From: Dendrocalamus latiflorus
Lineage: Eukaryota > Streptophyta > Magnoliopsida > Poales > Poaceae
Reading direction: 5' to 3'
DNA: 64,000 nt
NCBI GenBank assembly: GCA_017311315.1
Contig: CM029640.1
Coordinates: 14,910,829 to 14,974,828, forward strand
Numbering within the stretch: the stretch's first letter is position 1; the number at the start of each line of letters is the position of its first letter. The notes under the pieces are model-generated. The model had not been told where the DNA came from and did no database searches. It saw only the letters and a list, made by a program, of their open reading frames with translations. Positions 30,455 through 42,867 of this stretch are shown piece after piece. Position numbers and translations under genes: made by a program.

Positions 30455-32437
30455 ATGAGGCCATCTGGTTCGTCGCCATCTGTACATCCACGTTGCCCGA
30501 CGGCGCGCCGTCGTGTTACGTCCGACGGGGTCCCAACGGCGAGGACGGACGGCGGAATTATGCCTGAACGACGCACGACTATGTCGGTCTTCCGGCCTCC
30601 TGCTCCGGCGCACGGTTACATCAACTCGACGGCAGCGCAGACCCAACCCAACCAGGTGCCCCAGGCGCGATCGTCCACTATGACGCCAGGAGACATCTAT
30701 CCTCCCCGGGCGAAAGGACCGATCCAATTTGTGGAGGCCGAAGCGTATGAGGTTGAAGACGGTGGCCAGGACCTCGCAGCCGGCGGCGTGGAGGTCTCAT
30801 CCCAGTACGGATCATCAATTCCTGAATATGGGGATGGGTATGCAATCCCTAACCAATTTGGAGGTACAATTTTCATCATTGACCAAACGATTTGTGCTGA
30901 TTTTTACGTGGTCAATAGAGTATCTATTATTGTAGAAAGCAATTTATAATCTTTTGTAGTTTTTGCTGTTACCACAAATCAAGAATGTTGCCGCCCATGC
31001 TTATTTGGACACATGCTGCTACAATTTTTGCAGATCCTCAACAAGGGAATGGATGTGTTGCAGGCACTGGAACCTCGTCGGCGGAATGTTACAATCAGTT
31101 TGCAGGTTCATAGTTCAAAACTAAAAGCTTGAATTTATGACTGGCCTGTTTTATTTTAATTCTGAATGATGCTCTATGTATTCAATGAGAAGTCTACAAT
31201 TTGGCAACTACAAATACAACTAGAGTGGTTAATTTGGATTTCAGTTGTTCAGTTGTATAGTTATGCTTAGCCTACCATTTGGTTAATTTGAAAGCTGATA
31301 TGCATAGTTAACATTCTACTGCTTTGAAACAATGGTATGCCAAACAATGAATATTATTGCTGTGCTGTTTCAGGTAACATGCCAAACAATGGTTATTTTA
31401 CCTCTGTGTTGAATCCAACCAACAACGAGACATTCTTAGAGGAGTTGGTGAATCAAAATGAACCTTCATGTGGGGTCCATGATCAGTCGTCGCAACCAAT
31501 GCCACAAAGTAGCGTAAATCCTAGAAAAGGATCCAACAAAAGGACCCACAATTTCAACCAAGAGGAGGATGAAATGTTATGCATTACATGGGTGAATGTT
31601 TGCATCGACTCTATCCACGGCACCGACCAAAGTTCGGCCACATATTGGAATAGAATGCTAGAGTACTACAATGCCCACAAGAAATTTGCTGCTCTCCGCA
31701 ATGCAAATTCCCTGCAGAATCGATGGTCCGGGATACAGGCTGCTGTGAGCAGATTTTCAGGCTGCTATTCCCAAATTGAGCGGGCTAATCAAAGTGGTGT
31801 AGTCATCCAAGACACGGTAAATAAAAATTGCATGTACGCATATTTAAAATTACGCAATATAATATTATATGTTAATGTTGTTCTATGTTTTCAATAGGTT
31901 CTTGAAGCGAAGGAGCTTTACAAGAGGACTCATCCCAAGAATGAGACTTTCAAGTTAGAGCATTGCTGGAGATATCTTCGCGATCAACCAAAATGGCAAG
32001 ACAAGGAGAAAGAGATTTCACAGAATAAAGCACCAAAAAGGAAGAAAATTTCAGTCACAGATGCAACTCCTGTCATCGATCATACAACTGAGCTGGACGA
32101 GCCTAGCACTGAACGTCCAGAGGGCAATGCAGCACGGCGCCCCATAGGTAATAAGAGGGCAAAAGAAGCTCTGAAAGGTAGTGCATCGAAGGACCGTGTC
32201 TTGGCTGCGTTTGAGAGTATATGGGAAAAGAAGAAAGAGGCTGATTTAAAGAGGGATGAGAACTTCAGACTTTTATATGAGCTAGAAAAGGAGGAGTTTG
32301 AGCACAAGCGAATGTTAGATGACGAGAGGATAATGACAATGGATATTTCAAACATGTCTGAGCATCAACAATCCTTCTACATGCGTTTGAGGGAGGAAAT
32401 AATTCAGCGCCGTGGGTTAGATGGTGCTGATATTTAG
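30455..32437 (+). CDS. Harbinger ORF1, Myb/SANT-like DNA-binding protein (4 exons)
   Basis: Proposed exons are 30455-30863, 31034-31105, 31374-31816 and 31898-32437, all with GT-AG introns; joined they give 1464 nt, 487 aa, with no internal stop. The phases match at every junction. The start is uncertain, with other Met codons at 30560 and 30581. The N-terminal third is low-complexity. A Myb/SANT-like domain begins near residue 220 (NFNQEEDEMLCITWVN ... LQNRWSGIQ), then FKLEHCWRYLRDQPKW. The charged C-terminus (about 410-487, FESIWEKKKEADLKRDE) resembles the NAM-associated domain common in this ORF1 family. It would bind the element ends and assist the transposase. Confidence 0.82.
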
Positions 32438-32622
32438 TTTTATATGCCTGTTAGCAGTATGATATTTTTAAATCAGTTTTATTCCAGTGCGTGTTTTATA
32501 AGTCGTCCATTTGTTATTTGGTTTGAACTATCAAGTCTTGGGGATACAGATGAATCTAAGTCTTCTGTGCTGTACTGTTTAATCTCATTTCCAATGAATT
32601 CTACCATGAAAAAATACTACTA

Positions 32623-33201
32623 TGTTAATCTGTGAGTATTTACAGCAGTAATTCTTGATCTGGTAATTTGTTCAAGCATTAAAGAACTGCTGTGATGATT
32701 TTAGTCATATACTGAACCTGATTACCTGCAATTGAATTTGATAGTAGTGCAGTGATTTGTTATCCTGGTAAGATTACAGTGTGGTTCAGTTCTGTTTGTA
32801 CCTAGTATTCCTCTGTACTTTTGTCTTTTCGGTCTGCAGGCTGTTATCTGATTATCTCTAGTTCACTGTCATTTATGTAAGCTGGTAGAGGTACAGAACT
32901 GCATAGACATTTAATCTCTGTTTATTCAGTCTGTTGGGAATCAAATAATTAGAGCTCACGTCTTAGATTCTAGTTGCTGGTAAGTATTTGTTGGTTGGGT
33001 AAGTATTTGTTTGCACTAATTTACAAGCAATGGTTTTATGATTAACTGTACATGTACAAGATAAGGTGATAATGTCACCTATAGGCAGAGTGGAGTTCAG
33101 GGAAAACTCATGACATGTATCCATTATTTCTAGTTTGTTTTGATAATACAAAGCATTGTCTGGATTGTATTACTCTGAAGTATTGTCTTCCTTTCAAAAT
33201 T
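32623..33201. repeat. Internal duplication, copy A
   Basis: 32623-32872 matches 33471-33720 (offset 848), and 33125-33201 matches 33721-33797 (offset 596). Copy A thus has 252 bp (32873-33124) that copy B lacks, pointing to a duplication followed by a deletion in B or an insertion in A. It lies between ORF1 and the transposase gene. Confidence 0.9.
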
Positions 33202-33470
33202 GAGAAAAGACCTATCCAGAGGAGAAACTTGTGAAGATGTCTGACATGTCGGTCAGCAAAAGCAGGGGCTGCAATGGCGTGTGATCCCCGGTCTCCGGTT
33301 TGGCCAAGCGCGTTGCACCAGGCAAAACTTGACTGCTATTGTTCCTAAACTTCCTCTCTGATTTCTTAATTAGCAAGTGGAGTATACTCTTGAGCATGGG
33401 TCGGTGGGAGACCTGTTGATATTGATTTGATTTGACTGGATCGATCGGCCATTAATCTGATCAATAACTC

Positions 33471-33797
33471 TGTTAATCTGTGAGTATTTACAGCAGTAAT
33501 TCTTGATCTGGTAATTTGTTCAAGCATTAAAGAACTGCTGTGATGATTTTAGTCATATACTGAACCTGATTACCTGCAATTGAATTTGATAGTAGTGCAG
33601 TGATTTGTTATCCTGGTAAGATTACAGTGTGGTTCAGTTCTGTTTGTACCTAGTATTCCTCTGTACTTTTGTCTTTTCGGTCTGCAGGCTGTTATCTGAT
33701 TATCTCTAGATCACTGTCATTATTTCTAGTTTGTTTTGATAATACAAAGCATTGTCTGGATTGTATTACTCTGAAGTATTGTCTTCCTTTCAAAATT
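33471..33797. repeat. Internal duplication, copy B (252 bp shorter)
   Basis: Near-identical to the two outer segments of copy A, joined directly at GTCATTATTTCTAG. The sequences diverge after CAAAATT. Confidence 0.9.
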
Positions 33798-34390
33798 TTC
33801 TCCTGATCTGAATTGATGTTACTTATAATGTGGTCACTGACATAATAGTAACTTGCTACTGATAGCTTTGTTCTTGAGGATGTGTGGGCTTGGATGAACC
33901 AATTCAAAGATGCAGTCCCAACTGTAATTTCTAGTTTAGTGCTGTAATTTCTGCATTTGCAGTCCCAACTTACTGGCTGATACTATTCTCATGTGACATG
34001 TAACAGCCTGGTCCTGTTGCAACTAAACTATTCGCTGTAAAGTTCATTTCTCATGTTTTTTCCTACCTATCTACATGTTTAACCTGAATGCTGAATATGT
34101 AAGTATATTGCCATAGTTCAAATGGTTTAGCCACTTCACTGGTGTCCTATACAGACCTCCATGACAGTGATTTATCTTATTTGCTCATTCTTCTTCATCA
34201 ACTCCAAAATCCAAATCTTGCAGTGCTTTTTGGTTATTTAATTAAACTAATCACTACATGATTGAAAAAACATTTAGTAAAAAGGTGAATCTTTAGATGC
34301 ATACATTATCACTAATGATGTCTTCAGTGATTCTGATTATAACTATTTTACATTTGTATATAAACAAGTAGCGCAGCTCTTTCCCAGTAG

Positions 34391-34558
34391 CAGGGGTGGA
34401 TCCAGGAGAAGACATTGGGGTCACCAATAGGTACATTGGGGTCAGTATGGGCATGAATTAGTAATGATATTCATCATGAGAATTAACTTCTTTATGGGTT
34501 AAACTAGATAGCATTGGGGTCACTTGACCTCAACCTGTATACACTGGATCTGCCCCTG
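34391..34558. mobile_element. 168-bp hAT-type MITE inside the Harbinger element
   Basis: Ends are CAGGGGTGGATCCAG and, reverse-complemented, CAGGGGCAGATCCAG. It is flanked by CCCAGTAG and CCTAGTAG (8 bp, one mismatch). TIR start CAGGGG and 8-bp TSD fit hAT. It carries ATTGGGGTCA three times. It sits just downstream of the transposase stop. Confidence 0.85.
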
Positions 34559-34796
34559 CCTAGTAGCCTTAGTTGTTCCATCTTGAATGATACTATGTTC
34601 AAATAAGCATGAGAGGTATCCATCTTGAATGATATTACGTTCAAAGACACGGTAGATATATAAGGAAGTATTATTGTATAAAGAAGCATGAGCTGTATGA
34701 TATGCTGCAGACATAGTTGACCTGGACGTATAAAATGTAATACAAATTTCAAATGTTCTGAATCAAACGTGATACTAAATAAATACAATTTGACAC

Positions 34797-36163
34797 TCAA
34801 TATTGGTCTCCATGACGTTGCCAGAGATGCTCTATTAAGTCTTCCTGTAGCTGTGTGTGCACTTCCTTGTCTCTAATTCTCATATGTGTCTCCATAAACT
34901 CGTGAAGCTGGGGAGTGCGCTCATGTGAAACCGACACAGTTTCTCCGATGCCGATGTAGTTAAGATCGGTTTGTGAATCTTTCTCGTCTTCAATGATCAT
35001 GTTATGCATTATGACACATGCTTTCATTATCATGGCCAGTGTTCCTTCATCCCAAAATCTAGCAGCACCGCGCACGATGGCGAAGCGAGATTGTAACACA
35101 CCAAAAGCTCGTTCGACATCCTTCCGGCATGCTTCTTGAGCTTTAGCAAAGTATTTCCTCTTGTTTCCCATTGGCGAGGGTATTGTCTTCACGAATGTTG
35201 CCCAATTAGGATATATACCATCGGCTAAGTAATATCCCATCGTGTACTCGTGTCCGTTGATGGTGTAGTTCACTTTTGGAGCTTCGCCGATTGCCAACTT
35301 CTCGAATAATGGAGAACGTTGAAGCACATTGATGTCGTTGTTCGACCCAGGCAGACCAAAGTATGCATGCCATATCCAAAGGTCCTTAGACGCGACAGCT
35401 TCTAAAATTATCGTTGGCTCCTTCACATGTCCGCAATACATTCCTTGCCATGCTTTTGGGCAATTTTTCCACCTCCAATGCATACAATCAATGGACCCAA
35501 GCATACCAGGAAAGCCTCTATCATTTGCAACAGCAAGTAATCTAGCGGTGTCATTCGCATTGGGTGATCGCAGATACTCCTCGCCAAAAACATCAACAAC
35601 AGCTGTGACAAACCTCCGTAAGCTCTCAATAGCAGTGCTCTCACCAATCCGTACGTAATCATCCAACGAGTCGGCAGCTACTCCATATGTTATCATCCGG
35701 AGAGCGGCTGTAACCTTTTGCAGACTAGTCAGACCAAGTTTGCCTGCAGCATTCCTTTTCTGAACAAAGTAGTCGTCATGCTCTTCTATTGCGCGCAAAA
35801 TTCGTAAAAACAATGGTCGACGCATACGAAACCTATGAACATCAATACAGTTCTTATTTATAAAATTGTATTAACCAAAAAACAAACTAATATGTAATAT
35901 TGGCGAACTAACCTTCGCCTGAAATAATTGGGACCATAAGTAGGATGTTCTGAGAAGTAGTCTTGATATAATCGCATATGTCCTAGTTCTCTTTCACGAT
36001 TAAGAACCTGATGGCCCTGAACTGATCCACCAGGTTGTGATTCTTCCGAATCCTCGCCTTCAATGAGCAATGCTGTAGTCGCCGCTTCAAATAAAAAATC
36101 ATCATCATAACTATCTAACAGGGCTTGTCGCAAAGCTCGACGCCGTCTCTTGGACGAATCCAT
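34797..36163 (-). CDS. Harbinger DDE transposase (2 exons)
   Basis: Exon 1 is 36163-35913 and exon 2 is 35832-34797, joined by an 80-bp intron with donor GAAG/GTTAGT and acceptor TTCATAG/G. Splicing gives 1287 nt, 428 aa, with no stop. The catalytic triad of the DDE_4 superfamily is visible: Asp in GSIDCMHW (about residue 199), Asp in GSNNDINVL (about 250) and Glu in DVERAFGVL (about 324). The N-terminus has a basic KRRRRALRQ stretch that may be a nuclear signal and an acidic region. The protein cuts and pastes the element at TWA sites, together with ORF1. All three catalytic residues are present, so it may be functional. Confidence 0.93.
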
Positions 36164-36504
36164 TTGGGCACGGCAACTCTGTACATGATGAGGTGGAAAG
36201 GCGCAAACGGAATTAAGAGATCAAATCATATAGTTAGGGTATGAATTCCATGATTACTACATATGACATAATGGTAGAGGCAAGAAATAAATTGTTAGAA
36301 CAAATCTTGCTTTGCACATATGTACAATGCATGGACTGTCCATCACGGCTGCATGTCTTGGCAAAATTATTTGAAACTCAATCGAGTGCGGATGCATGTG
36401 GAATTGCCTGCATGGTACGTATGCATGTGGAGTGCGGCTGATTACTTTGATGTCGACCGGACGGAGGCGACGACGCGGCCTCGACGGACGGGATCGCCGC
36501 AGCG

Positions 36505-36630
36505 CTGCCGCGAGAATACTCCCCGCGAGACTCGATCGCTGACGCCTGCCGCGCGAATACTCCCCGCGAGAACGCCCTCCCCGCGAGACTCGATCGCTCA
36601 CGACCTGCCGCGAGAATACTCCCCGCGATA
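36505..36630. repeat. Triplicated CG-rich motif upstream of the transposase
   Basis: CTGCCGCG(A/C)GAATACTCCCC followed by GCGA occurs three times, starting near 36505, 36546 and 36605, with ACTCGATCGCT between copies. It lies between the transposase start and the right TIR, so it might be a transposase-binding or promoter array. Confidence 0.8.
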
Positions 36631-36791
36631 ACGCCTTCCGCGAGGACGGTGCCCAGATGCAACGGCCAGGCCCGATTTCAAATTGTCATAATCCAAAATA
36701 GAAAGGCTGCTGTAGAGGGGGATGTATAGGAAGTATAGATTAGCCTTTTGACTCTCTAAATATGAAGTTTAACCTACCTATTATGGATTAT

Positions 36792-36806
36792 CTCTTGGAG
36801 ATGCTC
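36792..36806 (-). repeat. Harbinger right TIR
   Basis: CTCTTGGAGATGCTC, the reverse complement of GAGCATCTCCAAGAG, followed by TAA. Confidence 0.9.
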
Positions 36807-37194
36807 TAAGTGATTCGTTTCGTATCGGCATATCTGACACCTCAGTCACCACTTTTCTGGTAACATTTAAGTATAATCCTGTGATGCAGGGGATAATCTT
36901 GCGTTGTATTGATTGATTTGCCTCCAGGGTATGTTCTCGTATTCTGAAGAAGACATTTGAGCCGTATTTAATTCTGAATATATTCTTTTGAAATGTGAAC
37001 TGAGGATGAACTTCAGTTGTATTTGTATGGTTCTATAAATGAAATGGTTATTGCAACCATTTTATCTGCCTGGAACTTGGGGCACAGAGTATCGTCTGCA
37101 ACGGTTTGCGCCCCTTTTTCCACTCGATCTTCCCCACTGCACCACCGCCGTCGGCACTTCGGGCTCGTAGGCCTAAGTGCCGCCGGTGCGTAAA

Positions 37195-38600
37195 TGTAAC
37201 ACCTCGATCTTTTCTCTGAGTCCAAAATGCTACCAATTCTTACTTTATAATGCTACCAATTTTAACTATTGCCATCGAACTTAAGCAGCAACTTCTTTAT
37301 TTAAATCTCAACCAAACGGCAATCAACATAGACTTGACATTAAACGCAGTAGAGGCATAAAATTTTCAATTACCAAAAAAAGTACTCATGCTAAACAAGT
37401 TTAAGTATTTCTTGTTATGACATACTTTTAGCACCAACTACCTACCATGACATCAAAGTTTAAATATGTTAACTATGGGTGATATGTGAATTACTATTGC
37501 ATGCAGAACAACTGTGCTACTTCCGCCTGTGCATTATGTCTTCAACAATCACCTAGAAACAACAGCAAAGCAAGGGTGAGCCTGAAGACTCAGCAAATAC
37601 AAAGTAAAATAGTAAACAACATATACAGATATCAATTATTATTCATCAATCATTCCTTAGGCATTTGCATCTTTTCCTCTGTCACAATGCGAATACTATG
37701 CACATGCCATCTTTCTCATGAATGCAATGCTCAAACTCAATGCCTTCTTTAGCACATACTGGTATAGCTAGATGTTTACCCATCAATGATACACCGTTAC
37801 CCTATCCTCTTTCATACATGTCTCCTATCCTTTTTCATACAGGGTTTCAATACAAATCTTTATCTCCCGTCTGACCTTGTCCTTTTTCATACAGGGTCGC
37901 CCTGTCCTTTTTCATACAGGTTCTCAGCTCACTGATATGAATCATGAATGCTCTTCATGCAATACGTTACAATCATGAACATCTAATTTTACACAAATTC
38001 CCTTCCCATGGAATGCCTACCAAAGTAGGTCTCTTGTATGGGTGCGTTGTATGATGTAACACTCTTTCATCATTATCAATCAACCATAAGCATTTCTCGT
38101 CACCATATTAACAACAGGCAAGCAAGGATATCATTTCATAAAATGTTATAAAATATGGCATGAAAGATCAAGTACCAAGCATCCATCATAATTCACTATT
38201 CTACCATATACTTACCTGTTTACTTGTGAGGGATGTGAGGTCAGCACAAATCCCGAGCCTGCCCCTGAACAAACAATATCCATTTCAATTCATCGCTAAA
38301 GTAATACATGAAAGCATGCAAACGACATTGGTTCTACGCGTACAGATAACCGACAATGTTCCTACCCATAAATTTGACACCAACAATCTCTCTCTCATCG
38401 GACACCTTTCCAATGCCCTGGTGTCCAAACGATCATAGTTTAGGAATCGCACCATCTATATTCGTGGATAAATCTTATTTGTACGTGCCTAATATTTTTC
38501 TCCTCTTTTCTTTTTCCCTCTTCTTCTTTTCTTTTCTTTTCCTTCCTTTCCTTCTTTTCCGTTCTTTTTTTTCCTTTCCGGCTGACTCCACTCCCTCATC
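37195..38600 (-). mobile_element. Diverged gypsy LTR remnant related to the chromovirus LTR
   Basis: It starts TGTAACACC as the LTR at 13033 does and shares short diagnostic blocks in the same order: CACCTAGAAACAACAGCAAAG, CAAGGGTGAG, GACTCAGCAA, CTTACCTGTT, CATTTCAATTCATC and a TTTTCTTTTC tract. The blocks are heavily diverged. The far end (around 38600-39300) cannot be located; no TTACA terminus or internal region was found. A solo or truncated LTR is likely. Confidence 0.6.
37803..37921. repeat. CCTTTTTCATACAGG motif cluster
   Basis: CCTNTTTCATACAGG-type motifs occur four times at irregular spacing (first copy variant). The cluster is inside the LTR remnant. Confidence 0.75.
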
Positions 38601-41600
38601 CTCTCCCTTTTTCCCTAGCTCCCCTTCTTCTCACGGCCGATTCGGATCAGGGCTTCCCTTAGCGCCGCACCTCCGATCGCTCGACGTTGTGCCGCCCTGG
38701 CCTCTCCTAGACCTGGCGCCTCCACCGCCCTCACGTCACCTCCCGGCCTCGTCGCCGCTAGTGTCTCCCCGTGGTCGCCCTCTCGGCTAGCATTGCCGGT
38801 CCCCCTCTCTGCCGACGTCCTCGGCCCCTCGCCAACTTCAGCTAGCTCGGTCACCTACATCACCTCATTCACTCAGATCTAGCTGTACTTTTGGGCCCAA
38901 CCCTGACCGGCTCGACTCTGGCTACCTGCTACCTGCGCCATCGCCTGACTTGGCCTGCTCGCCTCCCCTGTGTCTCTGGCTGACTCCCCCAACACAGGCA
39001 CCTCCCCAACACCTCCTTCTCTACTGCCCGCTCTAGCCCGACTGCCCTCCTACTCAGCTCCGCCCATGGCTTTCCTCTACGGTGACCTCTCTGCGGTGCC
39101 CCTCTTCCCCTCAATTATGGCTATGGCTTCTACTAGCACCACCGCTAGTACGACTCGGCCTTGGCCGCTTCACGAGGTCCCCTCTATTCTCTCTTTTGTA
39201 CTCCTACACCTCTCTCTATTGCTCTATGATGCTATGCGACATTTGGCTGGTTTCTTATTGGCTACGAGTTATGCATGGTTGAATCTTGAGAAATTGACGC
39301 TATTACTATGAATGGGTAGTGGGCTACCTTTGCCAGTCGATTGTCGGGTTACTATGGAAAGGATTGGAAGCTTGCAATAAGTAATTCCTTAATTACATAC
39401 CGAGTTTCTTATAATTACATTGGAATAATTTTGAAATAAATGTTCACCGTGTAGGATTTTTACACTTAGCTATTTCCTTTTAAATAAAGCCATTCACGAT
39501 GGTCGACACGTATATAGATTGCTTCATCGTTTGGTTCTTCTTCGAGTCAGATGCTGTCTCCGAATGGAGGAACTCATCAAATTGATTGTACCTTTTCTTA
39601 TCACGACATTCTCAACTCATCAAATTGATTGTACTTTTTCTTATCATGACATTCTTAACTCCGACAATTTTTATTTTTTTATTAAAAACTACGTGGTGCT
39701 TCTTATTTACCGGGTTGGTTTAGGGTGTAGACGTGAGGTACTATAGGAAATTCTTGCTTCGCGATGCCAATTCAGTTTGACTGAGCTAATAGTTTTTCTA
39801 TTGATGAACTGGTGTTGCTTTCGTTAGTTTCTTGATCGATTAGCTGATTGATGTATTAACACCAACTGCTTAGTCCATGGATGGCGTCGACCGTGTTGTT
39901 CGGCCCGAGCTCCAGCCGCGGCAAGTTCGTTGGCGCTGGCGATGTTGTTGCGCGCACTGCTCGACGTCCGCCGCCGCGGGGCTCAGACCGGCCATCGAGA
40001 TCAGCGTGCTGGAGCTCGACGCAGACGGGACGACCGCTAGGATGGCGCAGTAGTGCTGCAGCGCGTCCATGTTAAAGGCACAGCCCGCGTGGAGGCCTGG
40101 TAGCCAAACAGCGTCAACGGCATCCCCTTGCCGACGACGGCGACGGCAGCACGCCTGCTCCCTCTCTGCTTCATCGTACCACATGCACGCCAGAGGTCAC
40201 CGCGCCCAAGCACGCCGCACGGTAAACGCCATGCCCTGAGCACCTGCTTCTGCATCGTCGCGTCAGCCACGGCAACCTCAACTGTCGCAGTCCTCCCCGA
40301 ATTCCCGCCGCACACGCCGTGTGGCTGTGCGCTACTGCTTCCACCAGGCCAACTGACCCCCACCAGCTGCCGCGCGCTTCCCCTGCTCTCCGCAGTGCTG
40401 TGTCGTGCCCTCATCTCGTCTCGTCCACGCCAGAGCACCCAAGCAACTCTTCCTCGCCTAGGATTCCCGCAACGCCGCATCGATTCCCTTTCGTCATGCC
40501 TCGCCTCGATATACCGCGTGTTTGTCATGCCAATCCTCGTCTCTACATCCTTGCTACAGCTCCGCACCTGTGCTCGCCGTTGCAAACCCTTCAAAGATTC
40601 TGAAAAACTCCTTTTGCCATGCCCCTGTCCTGTCCTCTAGCCCCTGTCCAATGGCGTCGTGCCTTCGAGAGCCCGTCCACTGCGCGCTCGACCCCGCGCC
40701 TATTTAAGCCGCCCCGTCTTCACTCTCTGCACCCACGCCACTCCTCGTCTCCACTACCACCTCCGCTCCAATGCCCGAGCAACAATTTAGGCCGCAACCC
40801 CCCATTTTTTCTCCCAGCCCGACGACTTCATCGCCGTTGCTAAGCCGAAGGCAATCGTCACCATCGGTGAGTCATCTTCCAGTTTCTTCCGTCCCTCTCT
40901 CTCGCCCAACCAATCCGTCTGCCGTAGCGCAACTGTCGCCGCTGCCATGGCCGCCGCCGTCTCGAACCACGCCGCTAGCCAACTCTGGCCATCCCCCGCC
41001 ACCGCCAACCCATCCCCTAGACTCCCCACACCACCTCTTTCTTCCCCCGAGCACCGCCACGGCGCCACCGCAAGCCCCGTCGCCGTCTGCCACGGCAGCG
41101 CTCGCCCGTGCATAGTCTGCTCTGCTCTGAGTCACCGACAGGTGGGACCCGCTTGTCAGACGCCCCTCCCTCTCTCATGCCTTTAGTCCAAGTGTCCAAT
41201 CACCCACAGCTAGGCCCCCTGCAGGTCTCTTTTTAAAACCGGATTTAAAATATGTGAGATTGATTGGCGAGCCCCACGGTTCCATTCTTTTTTAAAAATG
41301 AACCTTCTTAAAAATCGGGTTAACATGGACCACCGGCCATACAAGTCCATCGCACCGCAATGAACCGGAACTCCTTCATGAAGGAAAAAAAAACTTGAAA
41401 AAGTAACCCACGTGTTAGCACAATATTTTCATTCTTCTTTTTTTCCCCCTATTTTCTCTCTGGCAAAATTTTCCATGCGTTGTTCTCCCTCATATGAACT
41501 CGATTGACCTCTTTTGTTTCTAAATTTTTTATAAATTCAAGGTCTTTCATCTAGTACCAATTTTGTGATTTTTTTGGGTTTTGATTGAACTTATTTGGCA

Positions 41601-41880
41601 TTTATTTTATTTTATTTTGCTTTTCTCCGTTTAGAAATAGATGTACTAGATGCAATCGATATTAATCCAAAATAGGAGCAAGTGTTTATCAAGCATGGCA
41701 AGCACCCCATTACCATGTTGATAACAATTTTCAAATGGTGTTATTATGTTCGTGCATGCTTAATTTGTTATATTCTTTTATAGGAATTAGTTAATGCCTT
41801 TTATTGTAGTGATAATTTCTTGACTTTGAATACCCTTGCCATTATCACCCTAGAAATAATTTCTCACTTAATAGAAATAA
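38601..41880. other. Intergenic, GC-rich patches, no recognised gene
   Basis: Two GC-rich blocks (38600-39200 and 39880-41200) give ORFs in several frames on both strands, none with family-like sequence. A TATTTAAG at 40701-40708 followed by CT-rich sequence resembles a promoter or LTR core promoter. A 43-bp tandem duplication (AACTCATCAAATTGATTGTA) starts at 39571 and 39614. I found no splice-linked protein. Confidence 0.5.
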
Positions 41881-41915
41881 CTAGTAGAGTGTTTGTGCAT
41901 TGCAACGAAATCCTA
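41881..41915 (-). mobile_element. Helitron-like 3' terminus (weak)
   Basis: The reverse complement reads CGTTGCAATGCACAAACACT then CTACTAG and T, which resembles grass Helitron 3' ends (imperfect hairpin then CTAG). The matching 5' TC end was not found. Confidence 0.3.
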
Positions 41916-42867
41916 AACCTTAACAAATAAGTAAATAACACTGTCTTTCACACAAATATCAAATGATTCATGTATTATCACAACTAACAGTAAATACAAT
42001 CCAAACAATTGTCACAAAACCAAGAAAAATGTTAATATTGTTGGCCACAATCAGATTGAGGGTATCGGGAGGTTGAGTGCAAGAGGTGATGTCTCGACGG
42101 TAGCAAAATGTTGAATACCCATGCGTTGGAATGAAGAACATATATTTGGATGCAAATATGTTAGAATCTCTTTGTCGAGATATATTGAGTATGTGTCGGA
42201 AATTTTTTCTAAAAGAGCAGCCAAAAAATAGATATGACAAAGTTTCCAAACACCTAAATAGCATAAAGGGCAGGTATAGTCTTCTATAGATGACAATTAT
42301 TTCTCCTGAGGAGATTTCTTGTTTTAACCATCAATTGGCAGCAGGCGGCAATGAAAAAGAAGATTTTGTGTTTTATTTGGTGCGCATTCTTGAAGTCCAC
42401 CAGAAGTATGGCTAAACCTATGTAGTTCCAATTAGCACCTTGTAAGCTCTAGTGAAACGATACATATCCTTTCATCAGGTTGCGAGGATAGTCCCAGGTG
42501 GGTAATGATTTCTAAAAGACTAAAACTATGTTGAACTGAATCACTTATCCTATTGAGGAATTTTGATTTTTTTTTTGAGATAAGGTCATGGTACTAAATC
42601 TAAAAATAGGATTATCCCACAGATCTCCCCAAAACAACAAACCATATAGTACCACTGTTAACACCCCATATTACTCTCTAGATATATTACAAACCTATCT
42701 TTCAAATAGATGAACAACACTTCAATAATATTCTACAAAAGGATATTAGGATAAGCATTGTAACTGCAAACTCATGATAGGTTGTTTAGAATTCTTTCTA
42801 TTATCGCCAAAACATGTAACTAGTGCTCTCAGATGAGGAGCAAGCCACATGAAATCAGCAGGACCTC

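Larger units (their letters stand above)
29785..36806. mobile_element. 7.0-kb PIF/Harbinger transposon, apparently autonomous
   Basis: The left end is GAGCATCTCCAACAG and the right end, reverse-complemented, is GAGCATCTCCAAGAG. Both ends are flanked by the 3-bp target duplication TAA (29782-29784 and 36807-36809), the hallmark of PIF/Harbinger. It encodes two convergent genes: ORF1 with a Myb/SANT-like domain (plus strand) and a DDE transposase (minus strand). Both are open after removing introns with GT-AG boundaries. In this superfamily both proteins are needed for transposition. Internal changes include a hAT MITE (34391-34558) and a partial internal duplication. Whether it still moves cannot be judged from one copy. 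Confidence 0.93.

Noticed and set aside
39870..41199. Possible protein-coding gene in the GC-rich block
   Set aside because: Multiple frames on both strands are open for about 60-185 codons with Ser/Pro/Arg/Ala bias; no splice plan gave a recognisable protein.
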